Part shown: positions 49,227-62,548 of the stretch, in pieces | Layout: every line of letters starts with the position of its first letter | How positions within the stretch are numbered: position 1 is the stretch's first letter | NCBI RefSeq assembly: GCF_000742835.1 | Contig: NZ_CP008941.1 | Location: forward strand, 1,073,001-1,137,000 | Length of the DNA: 64,000 nucleotides | Source of the DNA: Candidatus Paracaedibacter acanthamoebae | GTDB taxonomy: Bacteria; Pseudomonadota; Alphaproteobacteria; Paracaedibacterales; Paracaedibacteraceae | Reading direction: 5' to 3' | Program-made: the position numbers and the translations under genes | Notes under the pieces: generated by a model | Told to the model about the DNA's origin: nothing | Databases searched by the model: none | The model's input: the letters and a program-made list of their open reading frames with translations, nothing else

Positions 49227-50369
49227 ATGAAACAACGGCATAATGGTCTTCTTACTCTTGCTTTAAGTCTACTTCTTGGTACCAGTGTATGTTGCGGCAC
49301 CTCACAGGCCATGGAAAATCCATCAAGTATTGATTTAGCAAATATTACCAGCACATCTTTAAGCCTTAAAGGAAGGAAGATTGGAGATGCTGGGGCGCAC
49401 GTCCTAGCCAAGAATACTACCCTCACTTCCTTGAATTTGGAGGATAATCTGATTGGAGATGCTGGGGTGCAGGCGCTGGCCACCAATACTACTCTCATCT
49501 CTTTGAACCTCAGGCAGAACCAGATTGGGGATGCTGGGGCGCACGTCCTAGCCAAGAATACTACCCTCACTTCCTTGAATTTGGAAAATAACAATATTAG
49601 AGATACAGGAGCACGAGCTCTCCTCACCACCCTAAGAGCTCACACAAATCTAACAGAATTATCCTTAAACTGGCCCAACGGCATTAATATGAATGAGGTT
49701 AAGCGTCTTCTGGCTTGCAACACAGGACTGGCGAGATACAGCAAAGGAGAACATTTCCGTCCTGTACCCCACGTCGTACAAGTAACACCTACCCAAAATA
49801 TTAATTTGGCAAGTATTACAAGCACATTTTTAAGCCTTAAAGGAAAGAAGATTGGAGATGCTGGGGCACAGGTCCTAGCCAAGAATACTACCCTCACTTC
49901 CTTGAACTTGGAGGACAATCTGATTGGAGATGCTGGGGCGCAGGTCCTAGCCAAGAATACTACCCTCACTTCCTTGGATCTGGAAAGGAACGGGATTCGG
50001 GATGCAGGGGCACACGCACTGGCTAAGAATACCACCCTCACTTCCTTAGACCTGCGGGAGAACCAGATTGGGTGTGAGGGAGCGCAGGCGCTCCTGAATG
50101 CCCTGCGAACCCAAACAAACCTAACAGAACTATCCTTAAAATGGCCTAACAGTAATAATGAAAGGGAGGTTGAATTTCTTTTAAATCGCAACAGGGAATT
50201 GGCAAGCAACCGCACTCACCAAGTTATCCCCACTGTGCCCGCTCCTACCCCTCAGCCTATGCAAGGAACATTCCCTCAGAATGTCATTGCTCCAGTCTTA
50301 CCAGACGAGCCTTCTGAAACCAAGGAAGACAAGAAGGAGGAAGTTAGAGTTTTTTGTCTCACTTATTAA
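49227..50369 (+). CDS. Secreted LRR protein, N-terminal part of a split LRR-Sel1 gene (copy 1)
   Basis: From ATG 49227 it begins with a signal peptide (MKQRHNGLLTLALSLLLGTS, then SQAMEN). Two LRR clusters follow, with NTTLTSLNLEDNLIGDAGV and related repeats, separated by a spacer with LTELSLNWPN. After a Pro-rich linker (TVPAPTPQPMQG) the frame stops at 50369. Comparison with copy 2 (52985) shows that a frameshift near 50345 separated it from the downstream coiled-coil and Sel1 part at 50281-52761. The LRRs are of the ribonuclease-inhibitor type. A host-protein-binding role is inferred. Confidence 0.85.
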   Translation: MKQRHNGLLTLALSLLLGTSVCCGTSQAMENPSSIDLANITSTSLSLKGRKIGDAGAHVLAKNTTLTSLNLEDNLIGDAGVQALATNTTLISLNLRQNQIGDAGAHVLAKNTTLTSLNLENNNIRDTGARALLTTLRAHTNLTELSLNWPNGINMNEVKRLLACNTGLARYSKGEHFRPVPHVVQVTPTQNINLASITSTFLSLKGKKIGDAGAQVLAKNTTLTSLNLEDNLIGDAGAQVLAKNTTLTSLDLERNGIRDAGAHALAKNTTLTSLDLRENQIGCEGAQALLNALRTQTNLTELSLKWPNSNNEREVEFLLNRNRELASNRTHQVIPTVPAPTPQPMQGTFPQNVIAPVLPDEPSETKEDKKEEVRVFCLTY

Positions 50370-52761
50370 TAAAGCCCCGAGAGACACAGCTCTTCGAAAA
50401 AAAACCATAACCCCCTCTCAACGTCCAAATCGCTTGCTAGATTCTTCTCAGGCAAAAATTAAGCAATTAGAAAAAGAAAAAGCCCAGGTGGAAGAAAACC
50501 TTTCTTCTGTTATGCTGGCCAATGAACACCTTCTTGAAAGACAGAGCACACTTGCCAGCTCTTATCAGAGTGTCTTTGAGCTCTTGCAAGAAATGCCTCA
50601 ACAAGAGTCCCCACTTGTTCAGATGGCTTTGGGGCTATTTTATAAGCTAGAGTTAGTGCCAGCTCCACACCCTCATTTGGCCTTAGAATGGTTTGGCAAG
50701 GCTTTGGGTCAGGGAGAGAGCCGTGCACTCGATTTTATCAGAGAGGACGCAGATAAAGGAGAAAAAGAGGCTCAATACCTTGTGGCACGCGCTTATGAAC
50801 AGGGCCAAGGCATCCCGCGTGATCTCAGGCAAGCTGCCACTTGGTATAATAAAGCCGCAGAGCAACAGCATCCCCTTGCTCGACAACGCCTTGCAGCTCT
50901 TCAAAGCGTTGAACTTGAAATTGCTGCCCAAGAAGGCGATCGCCAAGCTCAATATGAGCTCGCTCAAGCGTACTACTATGGAAATGGCTTGCCTTTAAAT
51001 ATTGATGAAGGCATTAATTGGTTTAAACGTGCAGCAGAAAATCATCATGCGCCTGCTCAACTCTTTTTAGCCCGTCTTTACGAAAAAGGTGAACATGTGG
51101 TGCAGGATTCCACACAAGCCTGTGAGTGGTATGATAAAGCCCTACAGCAAGGTGAAGAAAAAGCCCTTATTGGCTTGAAGGCCCTTGCCCAGAATGGTTC
51201 TATAGAAGCTTGTTATGCTTTAGGCCAAGCGTTTGAGAAAGGGCAAGGAGTTGCCCAAGATCTTCTGCAAGCGCGCCAATGGTATGAAGGTGCAACCTTA
51301 CAAAACCATGCTCCTTCTTTGTATGCATTAGGGGCTCTGACTGAGGACGGACGCGACCAAAGCTTTAACAAAGCAGAGGAGATTCTTGCACTTTATCAGA
51401 AAGCTTATACCTACTATGATCAAGCTCAGCATTTAAGTCATCCTCAAGCTACTTTTGCTTTATGGCGGGTAGCGCAAACAAGAGATTCCCTGAAGGATAT
51501 TAAAACACCCGAGCTGAGACGCAATCTCTTGTTAAAGAAACTTCAAACTGCCTTGCCTGCCTCTTTAAGCCCTGATGTACTTTATAAGGTGGCGTATTTG
51601 GCTGAGATCATTCGCTTGGGGTTCCAGGAAGGGCCACAAGAAGCCCTTTTCCAAGCTCTTTATGATTTAGGCCACTTTCCCCGACACAGCTATCAAAGCC
51701 GTGCAGTCCTAGACATGCTCATCCATTTAATTAACTCAGAAGAATTCAATGCAGATGCTTTAGATGAGCAGGAAGATAATTTCAGACTTACGGCCTTAGG
51801 ACGTATCTGCCGCGGTATTCATCTCATTAAGGAACCCTCATCATTAATAGCTCCTGATCAACTCCCCCCTCGCTTGCGTGTTGCATCCGATGGGATAAGG
51901 GATGTGCGTGTGGAGGTTTTCAATTGTTTGTTTAAACAAGATCAAGCCACCAGTCATTGGCCGGCTTTTGAGCAGTCTATCCATCGTCTGTTAGGTTACT
52001 TTGATCAAGGCGTCATAGCAGGCAAGATCACTGCAGAGATGCTGTATGATGAAGAGTTTGATGAGCATGGAACCCGTAAGGCTTTAGAAGATTTATTGCG
52101 TGGTGGTAAGGTTGGGCGTCCTTCTGCTCGCTTTGCCAACCGGTTGATTCAGATCGAGCCGTTAATCTTGCAACTTGATGAAGGAACACGGTTTGCTCAA
52201 TTGTCTTCGTGGGCACTTGCAGGTCTTCATTGCAGCACGCGTGCAGAGAAGGAAACGTATGATTTTTATGTCCGTTATATGAGTGAAGGCCAAAACCTTG
52301 ACAGGGAAGAGTTAAGTCTGGAGATGCGCATTGCCCTTAGCTTGGCAGATCTACGTAAGCAACTTATAAGCCGACTTGTTCCTATGGACGAAGTAGAACG
52401 TTTGCATCAGGTGGCGTACTTAGAGAAGAAAGCAGGGCCTCTGCTTGCCGTGGTAGGTGATGCTGAAGCGTTTCAAGACAGATATGAAATTATTGTCAAA
52501 ACTGTCTATAAAAGCTTGTCTCCTGAAGACATCCTGAAACATGTACAAGCCCATTACACGGTTGATAGTATTGCTAACTTTTTAGCTGAGACCATTAATC
52601 GGGGCACGCGGTTATCATATACGCACCTTGCGCATGCTTTTGAGGAGCGGAAATCGGGCATCAGCCTTGCAGAGTTTTATGATGAGGAGATCACTACCTT
52701 TACTCCTCAAGGGGCTAAAGCTTTATTGTATAGTACAGGGTACTTTGAAAGTCGCTTCTAA
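50281..52761 (+). CDS. Coiled-coil and Sel1-repeat protein, C-terminal part of the split gene (copy 1)
   Basis: The 826-residue frame overlaps the preceding one. From about residue 25 it matches the frame that continues the LRR protein in copy 2, so the native start is probably inside the fusion. Residues 60-110 are a coiled coil (KIKQLEKEKAQVEENLSS), followed by at least five Sel1 repeats (AQYLVARAYEQGQGIPRDLR, AQYELAQAYYYGNGLPLNID, ACYALGQAFEKGQGVAQD). The last 400 residues are helical and unassigned. Sel1 proteins of Legionella and relatives affect host trafficking. An ATG at 50281 could serve alone, but its first 20 residues look out of frame. Confidence 0.8.
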   Translation: MSLLQSYQTSLLKPRKTRRRKLEFFVSLINKAPRDTALRKKTITPSQRPNRLLDSSQAKIKQLEKEKAQVEENLSSVMLANEHLLERQSTLASSYQSVFELLQEMPQQESPLVQMALGLFYKLELVPAPHPHLALEWFGKALGQGESRALDFIREDADKGEKEAQYLVARAYEQGQGIPRDLRQAATWYNKAAEQQHPLARQRLAALQSVELEIAAQEGDRQAQYELAQAYYYGNGLPLNIDEGINWFKRAAENHHAPAQLFLARLYEKGEHVVQDSTQACEWYDKALQQGEEKALIGLKALAQNGSIEACYALGQAFEKGQGVAQDLLQARQWYEGATLQNHAPSLYALGALTEDGRDQSFNKAEEILALYQKAYTYYDQAQHLSHPQATFALWRVAQTRDSLKDIKTPELRRNLLLKKLQTALPASLSPDVLYKVAYLAEIIRLGFQEGPQEALFQALYDLGHFPRHSYQSRAVLDMLIHLINSEEFNADALDEQEDNFRLTALGRICRGIHLIKEPSSLIAPDQLPPRLRVASDGIRDVRVEVFNCLFKQDQATSHWPAFEQSIHRLLGYFDQGVIAGKITAEMLYDEEFDEHGTRKALEDLLRGGKVGRPSARFANRLIQIEPLILQLDEGTRFAQLSSWALAGLHCSTRAEKETYDFYVRYMSEGQNLDREELSLEMRIALSLADLRKQLISRLVPMDEVERLHQVAYLEKKAGPLLAVVGDAEAFQDRYEIIVKTVYKSLSPEDILKHVQAHYTVDSIANFLAETINRGTRLSYTHLAHAFEERKSGISLAEFYDEEITTFTPQGAKALLYSTGYFESRF

Positions 52762-52788
52762 TAATAATAACAATTATAGGAAATAATC

Positions 52789-52905
52789 ATGAAAGCTATT
52801 TTTCTGAGGACAATTGCCCTTAGTTTGTTTTTAGTAGACACTGAGAGCCAGGCAGCTGCCCCCCAATACTCTAAACAGTATCCAGAGATACCGCACAAGC
52901 CTTAG
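52789..52905 (+). CDS. Short signal-peptide-like protein
   Basis: A 38-residue frame starts MKAIFLRTIALSLFLVDTES, with AAAPQ as a likely cleavage site, and ends with YPEIPHKP. It follows the Sel1 gene by 27 bases after ATTATAGGAAA. Its counterpart at 49085 is degraded. It might be a real secreted peptide or the start of a lost gene. Confidence 0.45.
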   Translation: MKAIFLRTIALSLFLVDTESQAAAPQYSKQYPEIPHKP

Positions 52906-52984
52906 AAGAAAAAGGGCCATTCTTTGCAAAAGGCTATAAAAAAATTATCAATTACCATTTATCAATCACTCTAGGATACGAATC

Positions 52985-54307
52985 ATGAAACAACGGCAGA
53001 ATAACCTCCTCCCTTTTGCTTTAAGTCTACTTCTTGGCACTGTAGGCTATAAAACCTCACAGGCCATGGAAAATCCATCAAGTATTGATTTAGAAAATAT
53101 TACCAGCACATCTTTAATCCTTGAAGGAAAGCAGATTGGAGATGCAGGCGCGCAAACACTGGCTAAGAATACCACCCTCACCTCCTTAGATTTAAGGAAC
53201 AATGGAATTGGAGATGCAGGCGCGCAGGCCCTGGCTAAGAATACCACCCTCTCTTCTTTGAATCTAAGGCAGAACTGGATGGGGACTGCGGGAGTGAAGG
53301 CATTGGCTCAAAATACCACCCTCACCTCCTTAGATTTAAGGAACAATAGGGTTGGAGATTCAGGCGCGCAGGCCCTGGCTAAGAATACCACCCTTACTTC
53401 CTTGAACTTGGAATGTTGCTGGATTGGAGTTGAGGGAGTGGCAGCGCTCCTGAATGCCCTGCGAACCCAAACAAACCTAACAGAACTATCCTTAAAATGG
53501 CCTAACAGTAATAATGAAAGGGAGGTTGAATTTCTTTTAAATCGCAACAAGGAATTGGCAAGCAACCGCACTCACCAAGTTATCCCCACTGTGCCCGCTC
53601 CTACCCCTCAGCCTATGCAAGGAACATTCCCTCAGAATGTCATTGCTCCAGTCTTACCAGACGAGCCTTCTAAAACCAAGGAAGACAAGGGTAAGGAGAA
53701 GTTAGGGGAGTTCATTAAATCACTTATTAATAAAGACCTAAGAGACACAGCTCTTCGAAAAAAAACCATAACCCCCTCTCAACGTCCAAATCGCTTGCTA
53801 GATTCTTCTCAGGCAAAAATTAAGCAATTAGAAAAAGAAAAAGCCCAGGTGGAAGAAAACCTTTCTTCTGTTATGCTGGCCAATGAACACCTTCTTGAAA
53901 GACAGAGCACACTTGCCAGCTCTTATCAGAGTGTCTTTGAGCTCTTGCAAGAAATGCCTCAACAAGCGTCCCCACTTGTTCAGATGGCTCTGGGACTGTC
54001 TTATAAGCTAGAGTTAGTGCCCGATCCTCATTTGGCTTTGCAATGGTTTGGCAAGGCTTTGGGTCAGGGAGAGAGCCGTGCACTCGATTTTATCAGAGAG
54101 GACGCAGATAAAGGAGAAAAAGAGGCTCAATACCTTGTGGCACGCGCTTATGAACAGGGCCAAGGCATCCCGCGTGATCTCAGGCAAGCTGCCACTTGGT
54201 ATAATAAAGCCGCAGAGCAACAGCATCCCCTTGCTCGACAACGCCTTGCAGCTCTTCAAAGCGTTGAACTTGAAATTGCTGCCCAAGAAGGCGATGAGAC
54301 CATCTAA
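52985..54307 (+). CDS. LRR-coiled-coil-Sel1 fusion, copy 2, C-terminally truncated
   Basis: One continuous frame of 440 residues has a signal peptide (MKQRQNNLLPFALSLLLGTV), five LRRs (NTTLTSLDLRNNGIGDAGA and similar), the TVPAPTPQPMQG linker, a coiled coil and the first Sel1 repeats up to EIAAQEGD. There it meets unrelated sequence and stops after ETI. Its region 53430-54293 is almost the same as 50050-50937 in copy 1. It shows that LRR and Sel1 parts belong to one protein. Neither copy is complete now, though this one could still be made and secreted. Confidence 0.85.
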   Translation: MKQRQNNLLPFALSLLLGTVGYKTSQAMENPSSIDLENITSTSLILEGKQIGDAGAQTLAKNTTLTSLDLRNNGIGDAGAQALAKNTTLSSLNLRQNWMGTAGVKALAQNTTLTSLDLRNNRVGDSGAQALAKNTTLTSLNLECCWIGVEGVAALLNALRTQTNLTELSLKWPNSNNEREVEFLLNRNKELASNRTHQVIPTVPAPTPQPMQGTFPQNVIAPVLPDEPSKTKEDKGKEKLGEFIKSLINKDLRDTALRKKTITPSQRPNRLLDSSQAKIKQLEKEKAQVEENLSSVMLANEHLLERQSTLASSYQSVFELLQEMPQQASPLVQMALGLSYKLELVPDPHLALQWFGKALGQGESRALDFIREDADKGEKEAQYLVARAYEQGQGIPRDLRQAATWYNKAAEQQHPLARQRLAALQSVELEIAAQEGDETI

Positions 54308-54317
54308 AACGTGGGGG

Positions 54318-54520
54318 TCATGCCGCTAAAGACAGTGAATATCCAACATTTTGACCCATTTTTGGATACCAACGATTGAAAGTATTTCTGAGCTCGTTAT
54401 TAAGAGTTTTTGTCTTGACTTGAAGAAGCAAATACGCTCCTTCTTGTGTCCATCTCATCTGCTGTTTTTTAGACATCCTTCTACTAGGCGTCGTGTGGAA
54501 CACAATGTCATTCGGTTAAG
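54318..54520 (-). pseudogene. Transposase C-terminal remnant
   Basis: The minus frame reads RRMSKKQQMRWTQEGAYLLL, then QVKTKTLNNELRNTFNRWYP, a stretch I recall from the C-terminus of several alphaproteobacterial IS transposases. No catalytic part remains. The IS family is uncertain. Confidence 0.55.
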
Positions 54521-54547
54521 CGGTATCGTCAAGGGCACCGTCATCAA

Positions 54548-55011
<464 letters not shown>

Positions 55012-55232
55012 TTAATGTTAATTTGGCTGCTAACAAAATTTAATATTTCAGGAATAATTTCAAAAGGCTCCTGCTGAGGAAACCTATTAAAGACTTTCAC
55101 AAATATTAATTGATAGCAAAACCCAAGCCGGTTCGGATCGCGTCTGCATTGAAAAACCCATTCTTGTTCTTCTTTTGAAAGTGGGCCGACTTCATTAAGT
55201 AATTGACGAGTAATAGCATACCTACTCTCCAT
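55012..55232 (-). pseudogene. Tn3-family transposase, N-terminal fragment
   Basis: About 73 residues from ATG 55232 (MESRYAITRQLLNEVGPLSK, then VFQCRRDPNRLGFCYQLIFV) match the N-terminal DUF4158 region of Tn3-type TnpA, which begins with similar acidic helices and an NRLGF motif. The gene is cut at the palindrome near 55012. It diverges from the resolvase gene, an arrangement known for Tn3 elements. Confidence 0.8.
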
Positions 55233-55344
55233 AAAAAACCATCCTTTTATCTAGACATATATATTTATTTTTATTAGGTTTTATATGGACACTTATTGAA
55301 CAATTAAAAGTATTTCAACCTTTTTCTTAAACAGAGTGCTAAAA

Positions 55345-55947
55345 ATGGCTAATTTTGCCTATCTACGCGTGTCAACGGACAGCCAAGATAATCAGAACCA
55401 AAAGCTGAGTGTGCTTGAGTACTGCAATGCGAACCAACTGGGCTTGCTTCATTTGATTGAGGATACGGTTAGCAGTAAAGTGCCGTGGAAAGAACGGAAA
55501 ATTGGAGAGATCCTTCATAAAGCCAACAAAGGAGATGTGATTGTCGTCTCGGAAGTCTCCCGTCTAGGCCGTTCAGCCCTACAAGTTCTTGAAATTCTTG
55601 AGTTCGCCGCCAATCATGAAATTTCTGTGCATCTCGCAAAGAATCGATTTATTATGGATGGCTCCATGCAGGCAACAATTACAGCGACAATTTTAGGCCT
55701 TGCAGCGCAGATAGAACGTGAATTTATTTCTCTGCGGACAAAGGAAGCTCTGGCAAAATGCAAACAAGATGGTAAAAATCTAGGACGACCAAAAGGACCA
55801 GCCCAAGCTTTAAAGCTAGATCAGCACTATGATGAAATTGTTTCTTACTTGAGAAAAGGAATCAGTAAACGATCTATAGCCAAGTTAATTGAGTGCTCCC
55901 CTACCAGTCTTTATAATTGGCTAAAACGTAGAAAAATTAAGGACTAA
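55345..55947 (+). CDS. Serine recombinase / Tn3-type resolvase
   Basis: The 200-residue protein starts at ATG 55345 (MANFAYLRVSTDSQDNQNQK), which matches the family; two residues of catalytic importance are visible, Ser in RVSTDSQDN and Arg in VSEVSRLGRSALQV. The E-helix and a C-terminal HTH of the Hin type (GISKRSIAKLIECSPTSLYN) follow. It should resolve cointegrates at a res site, which would lie in 55233-55344. The gene is intact although the transposase is not. Confidence 0.9.
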   Translation: MANFAYLRVSTDSQDNQNQKLSVLEYCNANQLGLLHLIEDTVSSKVPWKERKIGEILHKANKGDVIVVSEVSRLGRSALQVLEILEFAANHEISVHLAKNRFIMDGSMQATITATILGLAAQIEREFISLRTKEALAKCKQDGKNLGRPKGPAQALKLDQHYDEIVSYLRKGISKRSIAKLIECSPTSLYNWLKRRKIKD

Positions 55948-56029
55948 TTCTCTTAGCAGGACCTTTGGTACCAGGATGCCTAATTCCGCGAGGCACCTCC
56001 AAGGCTATTATCTCTAAAAATTAGATTAC

Positions 56030-59489
<3,460 letters not shown>

Positions 59490-60874
59490 CAGGGCAATTG
59501 CATGAAAAAAACAGTATTAAAAAGGTAATAATTTTGTAGAAAAAGACAAAAGCCCCAAGAAAAAGTTTAAAGTTTTGGATATCATAAGATTTATAGAGGA
59601 AGTTGAAGACCCTCGTGATTCCTGGAAAATCCAGCATAATTTAAGCAGTATCCTTTTTACAACCTTATGCGCTGTCTTATCGGGGGCGCAGACATGGGAT
59701 GATGTAGCGCTGTTCGGGCAAACAAAACAAGCATGGCTGTCAAAGTACATTTCTTTCGATAATGGAATCCCTTCTGCTTGGACTTTTAGAAGAATCTTTA
59801 CACTGCTTCGCCCAGAATGCCTGGAGATCCTCTTAAGGACTCACGCAGATCAAATAATGGGAGCTCATAATGCTAACCATATAGCGATCGACGGGAAAAC
59901 CTTGCGGTCGAGTAAGCGTAAGGATTTAAACTGTCTTCATTCCTTAAGCGCCTGGTGTCATGAGAAAGGTCTTGTATTGGCAGAAAAAGATGTAGACAAG
60001 AAATCCAACGAAATAACAGCAATTCCTTTATTATTGAACACGCTAGACTTAAAAGGGGCAACCGTCAGTATTGACGCTGCTGGTTGCCAAAAAACGATAG
60101 CAAGCCAAATCCAAGAGCAAAAAGGTGATTATGTTTTAGCTTTAAAAAAGAATCATCCTAAATTATATCAAACCATTGAACAATATATAGCAGATCAAGG
60201 ACCTTCTTGCGATACTAAACTCCATGATGGTTTTGATGAAGGCCATGGACGATTGGTCCGACGACGCTACTTCGGTTATGATATTAGTCATCTTGAACAA
60301 GCAAAAGAGTGGTCAGGTTTAAAGAGCGTTATTGCTGTTGAAACAATCTTCTCGCACCCTAACAGTTCTACTCATGTTACGGCTCAATGGCGCTATTATC
60401 TTTCAAGTCATCCAGCCAACCATCAACAACTTCCTGACTATATCCGCAATCATTGGAGTGTTGAAAATAAGCTTCACTGGGTTTTGGATGTGCATTTGAA
60501 AGAAGACGAGGATCGTAAAGCTGAACGCCAAAGTGCCAAGGCTTTTGCTATTCTTAAACGTATGAGCTTAAATATTATTCGGTCCAAGGATGGTCATACC
60601 AAGGGTAGTTTACGGGGAAAACTGAAAAAAGCTAGTTGGGATACTGCCTATTTGTTGAGTTTACTCGTGTAAAAACAAGGCCTTCTATTAAGTAAAGCGG
60701 GTGTAAGCTTTTTAGGCGGCGCTTATGGTACGTTAAGAGAGCCTAAAATACAAATTATAGACCTCCAATATTAATATTTAGAAATCATCATAGAATTTTT
60801 AGTAATAACAGAGATTATTTTTATCCTAACCAGAAAACTGCCTAAGTTCCTAAACCTTTCATGCAATTGCCCTG
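59490..60874 (+). mobile_element. ISAs1-family insertion sequence
   Basis: Ends CAGGGCAATTGCATGAAA (59490-59507) and its exact inverse (60857-60874) bound 1,385 bp. No target duplication is seen and the upstream part of the adaptor gene is not on the far side. Confidence 0.9.
59575..60672 (+). CDS. ISAs1-family transposase
   Basis: The 365-residue protein starts at TTG 59575 (DIIRFIEEVEDPRDSWKIQH), the usual DDE_Tnp_1-associated N-terminus with VEDPRD. The DDE core shows HIAIDGKTLRSSKR (Asp), VSIDAAGCQKTIA (Asp) and HWSVENKLHWVLDVHLKED (Glu). It appears intact. The alternative start is unclear as there is no ATG with a good ribosome site just upstream. Confidence 0.95.
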   Translation: MDIIRFIEEVEDPRDSWKIQHNLSSILFTTLCAVLSGAQTWDDVALFGQTKQAWLSKYISFDNGIPSAWTFRRIFTLLRPECLEILLRTHADQIMGAHNANHIAIDGKTLRSSKRKDLNCLHSLSAWCHEKGLVLAEKDVDKKSNEITAIPLLLNTLDLKGATVSIDAAGCQKTIASQIQEQKGDYVLALKKNHPKLYQTIEQYIADQGPSCDTKLHDGFDEGHGRLVRRRYFGYDISHLEQAKEWSGLKSVIAVETIFSHPNSSTHVTAQWRYYLSSHPANHQQLPDYIRNHWSVENKLHWVLDVHLKEDEDRKAERQSAKAFAILKRMSLNIIRSKDGHTKGSLRGKLKKASWDTAYLLSLLV

Positions 60875-61306
60875 ACCCGAAAGTAAGTTATTTTATGGGA
60901 TTAATTTATACTCTTTGATTTGGGATAACCCTTATCCAGATATATTTAGGGTCTTCTCTTTTCTCAATAAGAAGGGAAAATTGCTCAAAGGCGATATATA
61001 CTCCCTTTATGGAATAATTCGCCTTAAGGATAACTGGATTTAAGAATTATTTTTAACTCTTCTGAAGAAATTAAATAATCTTGAGGTGCTGTGCGATCGA
61101 GTTTAAATAATTTAAATATTTTATTAGCACTCGTGTTTAGCAAGAAAATTAAAGGGTACATTAACTAGTAAAATAGATAAAGAGAGGCTGTCATCAAAGA
61201 CATTTAGCAGACTAACCCCTCACAATTACTAGCCTGAAGAAAGGAATGCGTTCTCTTAATGCATTTTCTACCTTCATAAAGCTACGTAAAATCACCTTAA
61301 TTTGTA
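60875..61306. other. AT-rich region after ISAs1
   Basis: No gene, tRNA or repeat is recognised. Short open stretches occur on the minus strand near 61030-61160 but are not convincing. Confidence 0.4.
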
Positions 61307-61699
61307 TTAGTGATAGGTGCTTTGGCTATTAATGTCGTTTTTCCGTTGCTGCTCATGTAGCTCTAGATGGAAGCGCCCTATCGTTGTTAATTTATCTGCC
61401 TCTTTATTACTTTTTTGTTGTTCGTGTAATTGTTGATGTAGTTGATCTATTTCTACCGAGGTACCTGTTTGATTTTTTCTTTCTAGTTGCTGATGGAGCT
61501 GTCGATGTTGTATATACAAATCTTGAAATTGTTGGAACTCTTGCTTTTCCTCCATTGCAAAAACCAAACCAGAGGAAAACACTTGGAGCAGCATGAAGCT
61601 TCCCAACATTTTTAATGAACTGGAGCTTTTTAGAGTTGATGTTAAGTTATTAGCAAAAAAAGTAAAACGCGCAGCTAATTGTGATGAATAATAAACCAT
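61307..61699 (-). CDS. Secreted or membrane-anchored Q/E-rich helical protein
   Basis: The frame gives 130 residues; an internal start at M31 (MLGSFMLLQVFSSGLVFAME) would give a clean signal peptide with a 100-residue product. The mature part is an amphipathic helix or coiled coil rich in Gln, Glu and Lys (QHRQLHQQLERKNQ, IDQLHQQLHEQQ, FHLELHEQQRK) with a repeated LHxQLxE-type heptad. I do not recognise a family. It stands alone between debris. Confidence 0.55.
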   Translation of the reverse strand: MVYYSSQLAARFTFFANNLTSTLKSSSSLKMLGSFMLLQVFSSGLVFAMEEKQEFQQFQDLYIQHRQLHQQLERKNQTGTSVEIDQLHQQLHEQQKSNKEADKLTTIGRFHLELHEQQRKNDINSQSTYH

Positions 61700-62149
61700 A
61701 TTTAGAATCCCTTTTTATTAATTTTATCAGTGTTATTATATAATATGAACTGTGTTCTCTCAAGAGCCAAAATAACATAATATGTTTTTCTGGTTTGAAA
61801 ATTAAGTTATTGATTTTAAATAATAATTTTTTATGTTTTTGATCTTCCTAATCTTCCTATTAACATCAAATGGATAAGCATGAAAATACGTCACAACCCA
61901 GCTATATACCCCGTAGAGCAAAGTAAATTTCTGGTAATTTTTTTTTATATAAGAGCTCTTTTTAAACTGAAAAGAAGTAGGGAGGACAAGGCGAATAAGT
62001 GATAGTTAACCATATCTTAGCAGAGTTTTAACAGCTTTTTTCTGCGAATTGTAAGATAAGTTAGGGCATATAATTTTAATGAATAAGCTAGTCTTTCTGC
62101 TGCTCATCCTTGGTTTGGAATAGTATCCTACAATTTTAAACCTCACAGT
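61700..62149. other. AT-rich intergenic region
   Basis: I see no gene or structured RNA here. It separates the helical protein gene from resolvase debris. Confidence 0.4.
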
Positions 62150-62370
62150 GCAGACAGAATATGAATTTATTTTGTTACATACGAAGGAGGATCTGGCAAA
62201 ATGCAAACAAGATGAAAAAAATTTGGGATTGCCAAAAGGACCAGTACTAACTTCGAAATTAGAGGAAATTAGAACAACATTATGAGGAAACTATTTCTTA
62301 ATTAATTAAGTGTTAGCCTTCCAGGCTTTATAACTGGCTCAAACACAAAAAATTAAGAATTAATTTCCTT
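62150..62370 (+). pseudogene. Degenerate 3' end of a Tn3-type resolvase
   Basis: The sequence matches the last third of the resolvase at 55345-55947 with many changes: LAKCKQDEKNLGLPKGPVL is the counterpart of LAKCKQDGKNLGRPKGPAQ, and the region after the stop (CTTAGCGAGACTTTTGGTAC) parallels the other copy too. Stops and frame changes make it inactive. It lies in the same direction as the intact copy, 6.7 kb away. Confidence 0.8.
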
Positions 62371-62409
62371 AGCGAGACTTTTGGTACAAAAATGCCTAGT
62401 ACCCTGATG

Positions 62410-62548
62410 GGGCATATGATAGTCGGAAAGTTTATAAGTATTTATATGATCGCGGCATTATGTCTGTCATCCCGGTTGACATCAATGCTCGACAAACTTA
62501 CATCAAAGAATTAAGGCCTCGGTTAGGGAAAAAGGGCTTTGTGGCTTA
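62410..62548 (+). pseudogene. DDE transposase fragment cut by IS5
   Basis: About 45 codons read GAYDSRKVYKYLYDRGIMSV, then IPVDINARQTYIKELRPRLG, a piece typical of an IS4/IS5-type transposase after its second Asp. The last codons (GFVA) come from the terminal repeat of the next element. The exact family is unclear. Confidence 0.6.

Noticed and set aside
50683-50998. Open frames in other phases within the Sel1 region, also near 54014-54329
   Set aside because: They duplicate with the repeats and lie entirely within the real Sel1 frame.
60700-61200. Short minus-strand open stretch near 61030-61160 as a small gene
   Set aside because: It could not be read as one consistent frame from a start to a stop, and it has no ribosome site or recognised motif.
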